Source of the DNA: Rhea pennata
Lineage: Eukaryota; Chordata; Aves; Rheiformes; Rheidae
Reading direction: 5' to 3'
Assembly: GCF_028389875.1 (NCBI RefSeq)
Contig: NC_084687.1
Coordinates: 2,320,611 to 2,384,610 of the forward strand
DNA: 64,000 bases
In this document: one piece after another, positions 48,985-61,030 of the stretch
Position numbering within the stretch: position 1 is the first letter of the stretch
Layout: every line of letters starts with the position of its first letter
Translations under genes and position numbers: made by a program
The notes under the pieces: model-generated
The model's database searches: none
Seen by the model: the letters and a program-made list of their open reading frames with translations, nothing else
Told to the model about the DNA's origin: nothing

Positions 48985-51420
48985 GTCTTCTCTTCCCCAG
49001 GCTAAACAGACCCAGCTCTCACAGCTGTTCCTCATACAGGAGATGCTCCAGCCCTCCCTAATCATCTTCATAGCCCTACACTGGGCTCTCTCCAATAGCT
49101 CCACATCTCTTGTGCTGGGGAGCCCAGAACTGGACACAGCACTCGAGACCTCACCAGGGCTGAGCAGAGGGAGAGGACCACCCCCCTGGACCAGCTGGTC
49201 CCTTCCTAATGTACCCCAGGAGACCATTGACCTTCTTGGCCACAAGGGCACACTGTTGGCTCATGGTTAACTTGTCCACCAGGACTCCCAGGTCCTTCTC
49301 TGCAGAGCTACTTTCCAACAGGTCAACTCCCAAACTGTACTGGTGCATGGGGTTACTCCTCCCTGTGTGTAAGGCCCTGCATTTCCCTTTGTTGAACTTT
49401 ATGCCTCTCCCCCTAGCTCTCCAGCATGCCCAGATCTCTCTGAATGGCAGCATAGCCCTCAAGTGTATCAGCCATTCCTCCCAGCTTGATATCATCACCA
49501 AACTTGCTGATCATCCACATCATTGATGACTAAGTGGAACAAGACTGGGCCCAGGACTGAGCCCTGGAGGATACTGCTAACTGCAGGCTTCCAACTAGAC
49601 TCTGCACCACTGATCACAACCCTCTGAGCTCTGCCATTCAGCCAGTCCTCAATCCACCTCACTGTCCACTCATCTAACCCACACTTCCTGAGCTTCTCTA
49701 GGAGGATGTCATGGGAGATAGTGTCAAAAGACTTGGAGTCAAGGTAGACAACATCCAATGCTCTCCCCCCAACTACCCAGCCAGTCATTCCATCCTAAAA
49801 GGCTATCAGATTGGTTAAGCAGGATTTCCCCTTGGTGAATCCATGCTGGCTACTCCTGATCACCTTCTTTTCCTCCACATGCTTAGAGATGACATCCAGA
49901 ATGAGCTGTTCCATCATCTTTCCAGGGATCAAGGTGAGGCTGACTGGCCTGTAGTTTCCTGGGTGCTCCTTCTTGCCACTTTTTGAAGACTGGAGCAACA
50001 TTGGCTCTCTCCCAGTCTTCAGGCACTTCTCCTATTCTCCATGACCTTTCAAAGATGATGGTCTAGCAATAACATCTGCGAGCTCCCTCAGCACTCATGG
50101 GTGCATCCCATCATCTGTGGGTGTCAAGTTTGCCTAAAAGATCTCTAACGTGATCTTCCTCCACCAAGGGAAAGTCTTTCTTTCTCCAGACCATCTCTCT
50201 TCTCTCCGGAGTCTGGGATTCCTGAGGGCTGCCCTTAACAGTAAAGGCTGAAGCAAAGATGACACTCAGTAACTCTGCCTTCTCTGCATCCTTCTTCACC
50301 AGGGCCTCCAACCCATTCAGCAGCAGGCCCACATTTTCCCTCATCTTCCTTTTGCCACCGATGTATTCTTGTTGTCCTTGACATCCCTTGCCCAGATTTA
50401 ATCTTAAATGGGCCTTAACCTTCCTCATCGCATCCCAGCATGCTCTGAAAACATTCCTCTAGTCCTCCCAAGTGGCCTGTCCCTTTTTCCACATTCTGTG
50501 TACTTTCTTCTTCTGTTTGAGTTTTGCCAGGAGCTCCTTGCTCATCCCTGCAGATCTCCTGCCCCCTTTGCTCAACTTCTTACTCATAGGGATGCACCAA
50601 TCTTGAGCTTGGAGGAAGTGATACTTTAATATTAATGAGCTCTCTTGGACCCCCCCCCTTCCTACTAGGGCCTTAACCCATGGGATTCATCCAAGTAGGT
50701 CTCTGAAGAGCCCAAAGTCTGCTCTCCTGAAGTCCAGGGCTGAAATCCTACTTATTACCCTGCTTCCTCCATGCAGGATCCTCAACCCCACCATCTCATG
50801 GTCACTGCAGCCATGGCTGTCCCCAACCTTCACATCTCCAACCAGTCCTTTTTTTTGTTAGTACAAGGTCCAGCTGCACACCTCTCCTTGTTGGCTCCTC
50901 CACCACCTGTGTCAAAGAGTTATCATCAGTGCTCTGTTGGAGCCTCCTGAACCGTGTGCCTAGCTGTGTTGTCCTTCCAGCAGATATCAGGGTGGTTAAA
51001 GTCCCCCATGAGAACCAGAGCCTGTGATCATGAGGCTACTTCCAGCTGTTTGTAGAAGGCCTCATCGATGTCCTCTTCCTGATCAGGTGGCCTGTAGTAG
51101 ACACCCTTAAGTGTCACCCATGTTAACCTGCTCTTAAATCCTTACTCGTAAGCTCTCAACTCGCTGTTCATCCACCCCTAGGCAGAGCTTGATACATTCC
51201 AGTTGCTCTCTTACATAAAGCGCAGCTCCACCACTTTGCCTTCCTGGCCCATCTTTCCTAAAAAAAGACGTAGTCATCCATGACAACATTTCAGTCATGC
51301 AAGCTATCCCACCATGTCTCTGTGACTGCAATGAGATCACGGCCCTGTGACCACACACAGATCTCTAGTTCATCCTGTTTATTCCCCATGCTGCATGCAT
51401 TGGTATACAGGCATCTCAGA
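48985..51420 (-). pseudogene. CR1 ORF2 remnant: endonuclease and reverse transcriptase
   Basis: The endonuclease start (YTNACSMGNKQDELEIC, near 51415-51365) is followed by VTETWWD (about 51303-51323) and GGAALYVREQLECIKLCLG (51134-51358 block). The reverse transcriptase shows [10 protein letters not shown] and [13 protein letters not shown] (49795-50001), then DEWTVRWIEDWLNGRAQRV and LQGSVLGPVLF (49495-49788). The metal-binding motif appears as KFGDD near 49491-49505 in a different frame from the preceding block, so a frameshift or small deletion interrupts it. The frame is broken several times, so it cannot make a working protein as it stands. Confidence 0.9.
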
Positions 51421-51764
51421 GAAGTAATTAAGCATGCAGGTTTCTAAGGAGGAGTGCAAGAGGAGCCTCCGTAGTCACGTGCCACGTGCACTGCCCCAGC
51501 TGCATGCACCTGCTGAAGGCATCTCAGCTTAAGCTGTGTTTTGCTAACTATCCTGTCTCTATAACTCTGCCTTTCTCCCATCTTTCCTAATTTAAAGCCC
51601 TCCTTACCATGCTGGCCAATCTGTTGACAAATACACACATGCCCCACTTAGTGAGGTGGATCTCATCTCTCCCCATCTGTTGATCTTCAGCAAGATCCCA
51701 TGGTTTTAAAAAACAAAACTCTGTTGCCAACACCAGTGGTGCAGCCAGTTGTTAACTTGGAAAT

Positions 51765-52587
51765 CTATCTGCTGCTTCTCCCATCCTTCTCCCTCACTGG
51801 TAGGAGCAAAGAGAAAATTACCTGGGCTCTCAGACCCTTTACCACCATCTCCAGAGCTCTGAAATATTGTTTGATGGTTCCCAGTTTGCCCTTGGTATCA
51901 TTAGTGCCCACATGGAAGAGCACCAGAGGACAAGAGTCCAACACATGGACAAGCCTTGGCAGTCTTCCCATGACATCTCATATTCGAGCCCCTGGCAGGC
52001 AACAAAACTCTCTAGACAAGAGGTCAAGTTGGCAGATAGGTGCCTCTGTCCCCTGCAGCATGGAGTCACCCGTAACAATCACTTGCCACTTCTTCTGCCA
52101 CAAGGCACAAGGTCTGTCAGCCCAGTTCCTCCCCTTGAAGCCATGCCCAGCTCCTCCTCAGCCTGGAAGGCACAAAACCTGTTCCTCAATTGCAAATCTT
52201 GAGGAGGAGTAAGAGCCTTTCTCCTCCTACGAGGAGTGACCAGTTTCCAGCCTTCTTCTACAGTGTAGTAATGTACCATTTCACTTGGCACAGAGCCCTC
52301 CAGCAACTCCGCTGCTGTGGCAGGTTGGGACTCCTGGAGCTGTATGGTCTCCAAGAATACCGTTTCTCTCTCGTTCATCTTCACGGATGAAGGCTACGTA
52401 GCCTACTGACTTCTTCCACTAACTCCTTTACCTGATGACACAACTCGTCAACAACAACGCGTCTTCTGCGGAAGAGCCCACTGTCAGCCCCGGCCTCATG
52501 GAGGGGCCCCAAGGACTCCCTGCAGCCTGAGGCCTGTACAGCTGCATCTGCTGTCAGAGGGTCTGTTTGGGTCAAAGCCTCTGACAC
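51765..52587 (-). pseudogene. CR1 ORF1 remnant (esterase-like)
   Basis: The N-terminal part has QTDPL and a hydrophilic, coiled-coil-like stretch (VDELCHQVKELVEEVSRLRS, 52381-52587). The middle is charged (52079-52384). The C-terminal part contains VLFHVGTNDTKG (51894-51911 region), matching the SGNH/GDSL-esterase-like domain of CR1 ORF1 proteins. It is split over at least three frames. Confidence 0.8.
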
Positions 52588-52735
52588 AGCTGATGCAGCA
52601 AATTAAACAGCTGCTGGGGAACATGCCCTGCAGCATGTCATGACCATATCTGAGGAAGCATACACTTCTAGAACTGGAAACAAAGGTGCCTTCTTGCAGC
52701 CTTTTGCACAAGTTGCTGCGTCTCTTCGCTGCACT

Positions 52736-52770
52736 CTGTCCCTAAGCCCTATTTAACAGCAGTAGCCCAG
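52736..52770. repeat. Right copy of 35 bp direct repeat flanking CR1
   Basis: Matches 48605-48639 at 29 of 35 bases, starting CTGTCCCTAAGCCCTATTTA. Interpreted as a target-site duplication bordering the CR1 5' end. Confidence 0.75.
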
Positions 52771-53967
52771 CTTCCCTTCTAAATTGTTGATCGAGTACAT
52801 GGCTACATAAGCGTTAGGTATTGCTTCCTCCCCTACCAGGATGGCTCACACTGCTAGAGAACACGAGACATTGGCAGCTTTCCCCCTTGACTGGTACTAA
52901 AGATTTTTCTGCCTAGAGAGGCACATAAAGGACCGGGAGAGCCATTTGAACTGGAAGTCCCCTGGAAGCATCACAGCAGCTTCCCTGGGCAACTTCCTTC
53001 TTCTCAACTTACAACCTATTTTAGATGGGGTTTATTTGCACTTGCAGCCTGGTTTAGCCCAGAATTCAGATGGTTCACAGCAGGAAAACAAATTTTGCAA
53101 GAAAAAAAAAAAACTAAACAAACTTATGAACTACTGAAGCCATTAGAGTAGTAAGACAAGCAGATATCACTAACGTGAACCAAGTCTCAGGCACCAAGGG
53201 TGCCATGGCTTAGGAAAGGTTTCCACAAAATCCCTATGGATCAAGGCTTCTCCCTAGAGAGTTGCATATTTAGCTACATGTGCTCTAATGATGCAATAGA
53301 TAAACCTTTATGGTAAGGTTAGTTATTACAACCTATAAATATGAAACATCAGCTAGCAGAAACCCTTTTTTTCCATGCCTTTGTTTACTTCTCATTAAGC
53401 ACAAGGTTTAACCAGGAGTTCATCACAACAGCCTCTTACTACTCTGGGTTTGCAGAGACTTGACCCTTGTGAGAAAGGAAATGCCCTTTTCCTGATACTA
53501 GAGAAAGAGAAATGAAAGTCCAATTATTTTATATCAGAAAGACTCTAATATGACCTTACCTGCTCATAGGGTTCTTCTCTCCTTTCCTTTGCTGTCTATC
53601 ATTGCTTTCCCCTCATCTCTGCTTGGTACCTCTCTCCCATGGAGTATCAGACACAGATACTTTCTGACACTAAGTGTTGACCAGCCAGACTAGGGGAGCT
53701 GTATTTGCTCTGGAAAGCCCCAGCTCTTCCTGCAGTGACACTGCTCTGATTAGCTGGCCACAACAGACACAACAGGCCACAATAGAAGCTCAGCAAAGCC
53801 CAGGCCCCTGGCTTGGGTAACATCCTATCAAGATCCAGTTCCAGGAAGGGGCATCATTTTTCTAGTACACCAGATATAAAGAGACCTTTTCAGAGTCCAA
53901 ACTCTAGGAAGCAGTTTAGTTCCATTTAAAGCCAGAAGGAAAAGCAGCACATTCTTGATTTCTTAAA
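52771..53967. other. Intergenic, nothing recognised
   Basis: Unique-looking sequence with an A12 run near 53101. No gene or repeat family was recognised. Confidence 0.5.
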
Positions 53968-53971
53968 TATA

Positions 53972-54023
<52 letters not shown>
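53968..54023. repeat. (AT)n(AC)n compound microsatellite
   Basis: About 20 AT units run into about 6 AC units, the same architecture as the tract at 12067-12118. Confidence 0.95.
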
Positions 54024-57000
54024 GAAAAACCCACAGACTCACCCAAAACAGCTTTAGGTTTCCCCCTGCCAGCTCAGTACCACTTGCTGGGGTCCTTGCT
54101 TGTTTTCAGACCTAAGGAAGTTCAACCTTAGATCACCAAACTGCTCTCAGGACCCAGTCCATCATTTAACAACTTTCTTAACACATGCTGAAAGAAAAAC
54201 AGCTCTTCCTCCCTTTATCAAAATCTCACTCACCCTTCATCAAAGCAATAGCTTTTGGTAGTGCTCCCAAACACTCATCTGGTTCCTTCACACTCCCAGC
54301 AAGCTGTTCCTGAATCACATGCTCCTATCACAGCATCGCCTCCTTCATCTCCCCCCTTCCATTCCCATCAACACAGAAGGTTATTCTTCAGGGGCTGCTT
54401 AAGGCCCAGCTGCTCCAAACACTGGGCTAAGCAATGAACAATATTCTACCTCCTCTGCTGAGGGCCCTTGGTGTCACATCTGCCTACAGGAAGATGGCCA
54501 AGCTAGTTCAGATGATGCTGATTAAAGAAGAGGTTGAGGAAAGGCCAAGGACTCAGGTAGTCAAAGCAAAACTCTTTAGAATCTATTATTCTCCCTGCTA
54601 CAGAACTTATATGGCTCTGAGGGCACTTACAGCCCTTCGTTGTCCTGACCAACCCCACCTGGGACCTCCTCCCACACCCTTTGGCATGGTGCCAGAGCTC
54701 CATTTAAGGTTAGGCCTGAGCATCCAGACTTACATTGAGCTATGTTGTAGGTGTACCTTCAGACCTATCTCTAGCTTTCTGGGTTTTTTTGGATGGTGCT
54801 TAGACCTATATTGTCTCCAGCCCTATCCTCTGCACAGACCTCAGACACACACTGCAGTCCTGTCTCCAGCTCCTGCTGCTCCTGACTGAACTGCCTTGAT
54901 AGACCTTGGACCTGATTCATCGTTGTAACTTGTCTGTGACTGTCCACAGACCCTGACATCACCACCCTGCTGTGCCCATCTAGTCCAGCTCCTGTGGGAT
55001 GGTGCCCTGGCTGGTAAGGCACTGCCTGTGCTGGGACCACCCTCAGCTCCCAGCTCATCCTCTCCCAGGGAGCAGCCCTGCTCTTGCTGCTCCTTGACAA
55101 AGATAAGACTTGAGATGTTGTACTGTGCTGTAGACACCCTCACTGAGTTCACCAGCATTTCCTCACTGACAGTTGTGATGGAATAGTTGAGTTCATACTT
55201 ACTCTCCTCACCAGGCCCTATGATCTAGTTGTCCCTCCAGGCACAGCTGATTGCAATGAACTACAAGCTTGGGCCAAAGAAATCTTCACCCAAATGACTC
55301 CAGTGTCTTTCTGTGAAACCACAGCTGAACTCAGGACTGTTTTTCTCACCTGCTTAACAGGTGTGTGAGGTGGCCCTAAAGCATGCTCCTAAAATGAGCA
55401 CCACACTAGCTTCTGCAAGGATGCTGAGGATGGAGGCACCTGTGGGCACCTAAACACCAGCTGGAGTGTGCCAGAGTCACAGCCCTCTTACTAAGATCAA
55501 CAGGGAGGTAACATTAGATATCTGTTAAAAAGAAAGAAAAGCCTGCTAAGAAGGCAACATCCAGCAGCCACTCAAATTCTCGGTGAATCCTGGCCTTTCC
55601 ACTTGGATGACCTGTTTGTCATATTGTGTTAAGCTTAATCATCACTTCTCACATGTGAGAGCAGGAATACAAAAATAAATATATTTCCACTCAAAACTAA
55701 GCCAGATGAGAAGCTGCCAATTGGGCTGGATGGCTTTGCTGAGAGTTACTCTAGTAAGAGAGAAGAATGTAGAAGAAAGATGTAGTAAAGATGCAAAGAG
55801 AAAACTGGAGAAGGACCTAGCAATTACTGGGAGCACTGTGTTGAGAGAGCACTAAGAGATGTTCAGTCAGGATGCTAGCTAAGAGCTCAGAATGGTATAA
55901 AGGGAAACTGTTCCTAGCTGTCACACTGAACATTAAAATAAGGTTTACTACTTTCTTACTCCTTTATCTGAAAAACAACCAGGTAACTGATGCCATCATC
56001 AATTTTTAAAAAATCAAGAGCATTAAAAGGAGTAGCTCAAAAGGGCAAAATGCTTGCAGGTCACTGGAGATTGTCTCCAGACACAATATTCCAGGCTCTG
56101 AGCCAATGTGCGCCACCTATCCCAAAAAGACTTTGTGATGGAAGAGACAGCCAACATGGTTGAACTGGATTAAGACAGCCATCAGATGCAAGAAAAAAGC
56201 ATTGAACAAGTTGAATTTGCATCCAATGAGCAAATGACAATAAATCTGTTTTCAAACATCAGGAGGAAGTCTGCTGGAATATTTTTAAGAACAGTAGACC
56301 AAGGTATAAAAATAAGCCTTCAAAGAACATAAAGCTATCACAAAAGAAAGTACTACTATCCATGATCACCACAGAGGAGTTTAGAAAGATTCTCATGCTG
56401 GAACCTTTCTCCACAGCAAACACGCTGATAGATCTGCCTGAAATGGAGATGTTGGGTAAGAAATTGCAAAACAAATTGACAAAATGAACAGCAATGAGAT
56501 TATGAATAAATGAGATTATATGTTCATATGAGATTATGTTAATACAAGAGCCTTAAAGGAATAAAAGATGAACAAGCTGAAGTAAGTTCTCATCGAGAAT
56601 TGCTTGCCATGATATGGAGGATGAAACCAACTACTCAATCTTTCTCACAGCTGCTGGGTTCTTTTTAGGTCATCAACCATGAACTGGCTTTAGAGAACTG
56701 GCTTTAGATGTGCCTTTTTGTGTTGTTCCGGAGATGACAAGATTGTGATCTTTTGTCTGTCCATCCTGCCTCACATCTGTGAACCACTGAGATCTACTTA
56801 ATGTCCTCTCTTTATCTGGATGTTTTGTGATTCCTACCTACCTTGTTGTCTATCTTCCCACCATCACCTCTTAAAAGATCCGAATGTTCATTTTAGTCTG
56901 AATGTCAGCTGTCATGTCTTTTAGGCAGTCCTTAAGTTTCCTGAGCTGGAGGTCCTCAGAAGCTGTGTGGAGTAGATGTGTTGGGATGTTGATGGCCCAC

Positions 57001-57249
57001 TAATATCAGTGCTATCAACAGCAGCTATTCCTGGAGCCCTCCTGCCATTTGCTGTTTCTGCTGTTCCCGTGGCCATTCATGCTGTGTTCAGATCAGTCTT
57101 CACTCTTCTATTATAATTCTCTCAGCTGAAGAAAAGTCTCTTTAGGTTCAGTAAAGAGACAACCAGTCCTTTACATTACAGAAGGAATCGGTATCCCTAA
57201 AAATAGAGCACTCTGGTTGATAACATATCTGAACTTCCTTCTGTGTTCT
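54024..57249. other. Intergenic, no gene recognised
   Basis: The 54.2-55.5 kb part is more GC-rich than its surroundings and carries a 151-codon plus-strand open frame (54434-54889) with antisense frames of similar length. I cannot assign it to a family; an old dispersed repeat is possible. The rest shows no feature I can name. Confidence 0.45.
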
Positions 57250-57257
57250 AAAAAAAA

Positions 57258-57290
<33 letters not shown>

Positions 57291-57305
57291 AGAAAGAAAG
57301 AAAAT
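57250..57305. repeat. A17-(GA)n-(GAAA)n purine tract
   Basis: A pure-purine run on the plus strand: poly(A), then about 12 GA units, then GAAA units. Such tracts can form triplex (H-DNA) structures. Confidence 0.92.
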
Positions 57306-57399
57306 AAACCCAGGCTGCTGTGTGAGAAGACCTGGTTTAAAGAGTAGAAATAAAGACTAGGATTTAACAGTCAGCTTATCAATGCAAGGAACAAGTCCC

Positions 57400-57960
57400 A
57401 AAGATTTCTGTTGGAGCCTATACTCTTCAACAGTCAGAGATTACCTAGAAAGGAGGTAAAGAGCAAGATGACAAAATCTGACAGTTTCATAATTCTCAAG
57501 CCAATTAAGCCGCAGGACAAGAGGCAATGGACACAACTGGTCCTCATAATACCAAATAACTGAGAAGTAAAAGATGGCATTCAGAATGGACAAATTAAAA
57601 ATTAATTCAAGTGGAGGAAAAAATTGTGTATTTCCATACCCACTAATGAGCTCTGAATAGTATATTCAAGGCAATCAAGTTTAGTGGATCAGACCATGAA
57701 AATATCAGCTCAGTAGTAAAGAGCAATGGAATGTAAGAAGATTAGGGGAGGCATAGAGAACAAAACAGAAAACATTCAGATGCCACTGAGTAACTCTATG
57801 CTGCAATGAGATTTTTTTGACCAGATTAGCAGATCTGCTCCATCCATCTGAAAAAGATCATGATTGAATTGGAAAAGCTATGGAGAAGAATAATAAAAAT
57901 ATCAGATGGTTTCTGTTCAGGGAACACTTACACAGATTTTCTTCGTTTTGAAAAGGAGAA
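57400..57960 (+). mobile_element. Probable ancient CR1 remnant, plus orientation
   Basis: 57410-57500 resembles a decayed CR1 reverse transcriptase segment (GGAGCCTATACTCTTCAACA). 57511-57536 contains CAGGACAAGAGGCAATGGAC, a CR1 3'UTR phrase. 57860-57960 resembles the older CR1 3'UTR (GAAAAGCTATGGAGAAGAAT). Divergence is high and order and boundaries are uncertain; several fragments may be present. Confidence 0.4.
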
Positions 57961-57962
57961 GA

Positions 57963-58395
57963 TCACAGAATGGTTGAGGTTGGAAGGGACCACTGGAGAT
58001 CATCTAGTCCAACCTCCCTGCTCAAGCAGGGTCAGCTAAAGCATGTTAGACAGGATTGCATTCAGGCGCGTTTTGAGTATCTCCAGAGAAGGACACTCCA
58101 CAACCTCTCTGGGCAACCCGTTCCAGTGCTCTGTCGCCCTCATAGTAAGGATGGTTTTTCCTTATTCAGGTGGAACTTCCTGTGTTCCAGCTTGTGTCCA
58201 TTTCTTCTTGTCCTGTCACATGGCACCACTAGAAAGAGTTTAGCCACATCCTCTTGATGCACTCCCTTAAGGTATCTGTATACATTGATAAGATCCCCTC
58301 TCAATCTTCTCTTCTCCAGGTTAAACAGGCCCAGTTCTTGCAGCTGTTCCTCACAGGGGAGATGCTCCAGGCCTCCGATCATCTGCATAGCCCTA
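57963..58395 (-). mobile_element. CR1 LINE 3' end, 5'-truncated, minus orientation
   Basis: The plus strand starts ATCACAGAATGGTTGAGGTT, the reverse complement of a CR1 tail, and runs through TCATCTAGTCCAACC and CTCTGGGCAACCCGTTCCAG to the end of the CR1 coding region (CAGCTGTTCCTCACAGG). It is very similar to the same stretch of the 48.6 kb element, so probably the same or a related subfamily. Confidence 0.95.
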
Positions 58396-58533
58396 TGGAA
58401 GATGGAGGCGTGAGACAAGAAAGGCCTACTAAATCAGTTTGCTTCCAGATGGTGACTTGAGGACTGATTATACTCTTCTCATTATTTGAAAATATCACAG
58501 GCCCCCAAAAAAGGGGAGGTGGGGGGAAAGGGG

Positions 58534-58638
58534 TACTAAACATAAAGGTATCATGTCTAGTTAAAAGCCACTGTCACGGGAGGTGTTATTAAACATAAAG
58601 ATACCATGTCTGGTTAAGAGCCACTGTCACAGGAAAAC
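58534..58638. repeat. Two-copy tandem duplication, 53 bp period
   Basis: The unit starting TACTAAACATAAAGGTATCA (58534) is repeated at 58587 as TATTAAACATAAAGATACCA. Over the first 45 or so bases the copies differ only by transitions. Confidence 0.85.
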
Positions 58639-60888
58639 GAGAATCTCAGTGAAGTTCCACATACAACTGCTGTGTCTTTGTACTCTATCCTACGCATCCA
58701 CTACTGGTCTCTGTTTTTACTGATTTCCTTCCCCACATTGGTCTCTGTTGGAGACCGTGTAATGGGCTGGATGTATCTTTGATCCGATCCAGTGCAGCCT
58801 ACTTATGCTTTTAAGTCTTGTTATTGAAAACAGCACCATCTTCCTTTCCATCTCCTAGAAGCACTCCTTGGACCACGCTGTAATTGCTCTGTGCCTCCTA
58901 ACTCCAAGGATGAGGACAAGTAGAGTCGCGCCAAACAGCCTCAATATCTGTTCCCACTGCTGCATATGCCATTGGAAACTGGTCACAATTTGTCCACTCA
59001 AATCACATTTGCTGTGGGAAATTTAGGGTCACTTCAACATGATCCAAACCAGTCTGTAAGCACCACTGATTGAAAGCCAAATCTGCACATCTCTGATGAC
59101 AAGTATCTGCAGATTAACTTCTTTTGCAGTTATTCTGCACATCTCCATCCCCAGCGGCTGACTGCTGGCTTGCCTAGAGTAGACAGCTTCCAGATGAACT
59201 CTCAAGCTAAATGGCTGATGTAGACTTCTCCATAGATTCATGTCCTTATACAGAGATGCCAGAGCTTCAGTGAGTTGTCTTCTAGCTGAAAAATTACATC
59301 TTTGCATAGTAATAGTTCTTCTACTCAGAAATTCCCAAGTCACCAGGTCAAATTGATGTTGGGAGCTGGCCCAACATTTTTGGTTTTTTTGTTGGTTCCC
59401 ACTCTGTTTTGTCCAGCATTCATTGCCACTTCTGCTCTTTGGACTCAGAAATTCCTTAAAGGTCTATCGCTGACTCTTTCGCGATGGCCTTTAAATCACA
59501 GCCTAAATTCATGGCTTTGATGATGCTATGCACCTGACACAGCAAGCATGGCGTGTAACTGCAAAACCTTCTGCCGTCCAAGGCTGTGTGTAATGATAGA
59601 TGCTAATAACTTTCACTCTTATGGCTGCAGTCAAGGTCCCCAAAAGAATTCTATCCTTTGTGGCATAATTAAATTCATAGTAGATCATAGGCGTTCAAGG
59701 AATAACAGTGCAGAAAAACATAATTTGTGCTACAGACAGTAACGTGGATGGAAGAGGAGTAGCTCCAACAACCTGCAAGGTCCTTGGCTGTTGGAGACCC
59801 TTTGCTGTAGCTGTTAGCACAACTTTCCTGCATCAGCACATGATGGATTTTCTCTTGGCACTCAGTGATCCTTTCATCTTTCTTGGAACACCTAAGTTCT
59901 TTCTTTCTCTTCCACAGATGTCTTCACTTTGCCTTTCTGAATTGCACTAAGTGCTCTCCATTATTTGCTTGCAAAGAAACAGCCAATACACTTTTTTTCT
60001 ACAAAATCTCACTGATCTAATTTCTTCAAAAATTCTTCTCCTAGTTTTCATTATTTTGTCTCTACAGAAAATTCAGGCCTAACTGATCGCTTTGCCAGGG
60101 GAAAAGAGGTTTTGAAAGCAAAAGGTGGTGCGTCACAGAACTTTATACTTGGAGTCCTCCATGCCAAAGGAAGAGAAAAATGAATTCAGCTTCATTAATT
60201 TCTTCAGAGATTGGTGGAAAATAAAGAGGAAAGACTTCTGTCAGAAGGCAGTCAGGCTAGATGAATGACAGCTGCTGAAAGAACATCACAACTGGCAACT
60301 GTAGCACCAGACACAAGACGTGAGGCAGTGTCACTCCCTTTTTGGATTGCTGTCCCACATACGAGGAACTTTCCCTCTTCCCTCATGAAATGATTGCATT
60401 CTCACTATTGCTAGCATTCAACAGGCAAGCTTGGCATAAGTTACGCTTCTTCCGCACTTTCAGAACATACATACTCGAGAGGGCAAACATATGGCTTCCT
60501 CAAGAGCCTGGCGCCATTTACAGCTGGAAGAAAACATCTCCCACAAATTATGCTCTTTGCTTTGCACATTTACCAGTCAAGGGCATAAACACCTGCACAC
60601 ACCTGCTCCATGAGCAACTCTGCCTCACTGGCAGAGTCTGCAGTTCACTGGTCCAGCCAACACTGGTTTCCTCAAGCACTCAACTGTCTAACAGGAGCTC
60701 CTAGTTCTGTGATACTGGGGCCGAATTTTCTTGAGATACCTAGGCCAACAGGGCCAGTTCATACACATCATTCTCTCCACTGTGCACTGCTTCTTGACTA
60801 GGTGCTTGCTTTCCTATGCTAAACTATGGGATTTCTGCCCATAAAACATTCACTCTGTACGATGAGCCCATGGATGTTCATGGTAAAA
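58639..60888. other. Intergenic, nothing recognised
   Basis: Open frames of 63-120 codons on both strands have no recognisable domains. No retroelement could be identified with confidence. Confidence 0.45.
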
Positions 60889-61030
60889 ATCACAGAATCA
60901 TGGAATGGTAAGGTTGGAAGGGACCTCTGGAGATCATCTAGTCCAACCCTCAGCATAGCCCCATACAGGGATTGAACTCACAACTTTGACATTAGCAGCA
61001 CCACACTCTAACCAACTGAGCTAATCACCC
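60889..61030 (-). mobile_element. tRNA-Ile-derived SINE with CR1-type tail (TguSINE1-like)
   Basis: On the minus strand the element starts GGGTGATTAGCTCAGTTGGT, a tRNA head with a good A box (TTAGCTCAGTTGG). It reaches a B box (AGTTCAATCCC), then joins a CR1 3' end (TTGGACTAGATGATCTCCAG, CCCTTCCAACCTT) ending CCATGATTCTGTGATTTTT. The head resembles tRNA-Ile(AAT). This composite matches the zebra finch SINE described as tRNA-Ile-derived with a CR1 tail, presumably mobilised by CR1 machinery. It is about 142 bp. Confidence 0.88.

Larger units (their letters stand above)
48640..52735 (-). mobile_element. Nearly full-length CR1 LINE, minus orientation, decayed
   Basis: About 4.1 kb, read from 52735 down to 48640. 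In element order it has an ORF1-like region, an ORF2-like endonuclease and reverse transcriptase, then a 3'UTR with the standard CR1 phrases (plus-strand view: ATCACAGAATGGTTGAGGTT, TCATCTAGTCCAACC, CTCTGGGCAACCTGTTCCAG). Full-length bird CR1 is about 4.5 kb, so this copy is unusually complete, since most are truncated to a few hundred bases. Reading frames are broken by stops and frameshifts. Flanking direct repeats at 48605-48639 and 52736-52770 mark the likely insertion limits. Confidence 0.93.

Noticed and set aside
49209..49526. Plus-strand open frames across 48.6-52.4 kb (95-170 codons)
   Set aside because: They are antisense to CR1 ORF1, ORF2 or 3'UTR and have no independent homology.
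60955..61030. Possible tRNA-Ile gene on the minus strand
   Set aside because: The cloverleaf is degraded, and the sequence continues directly into a CR1 3' end, so it is the head of a SINE.
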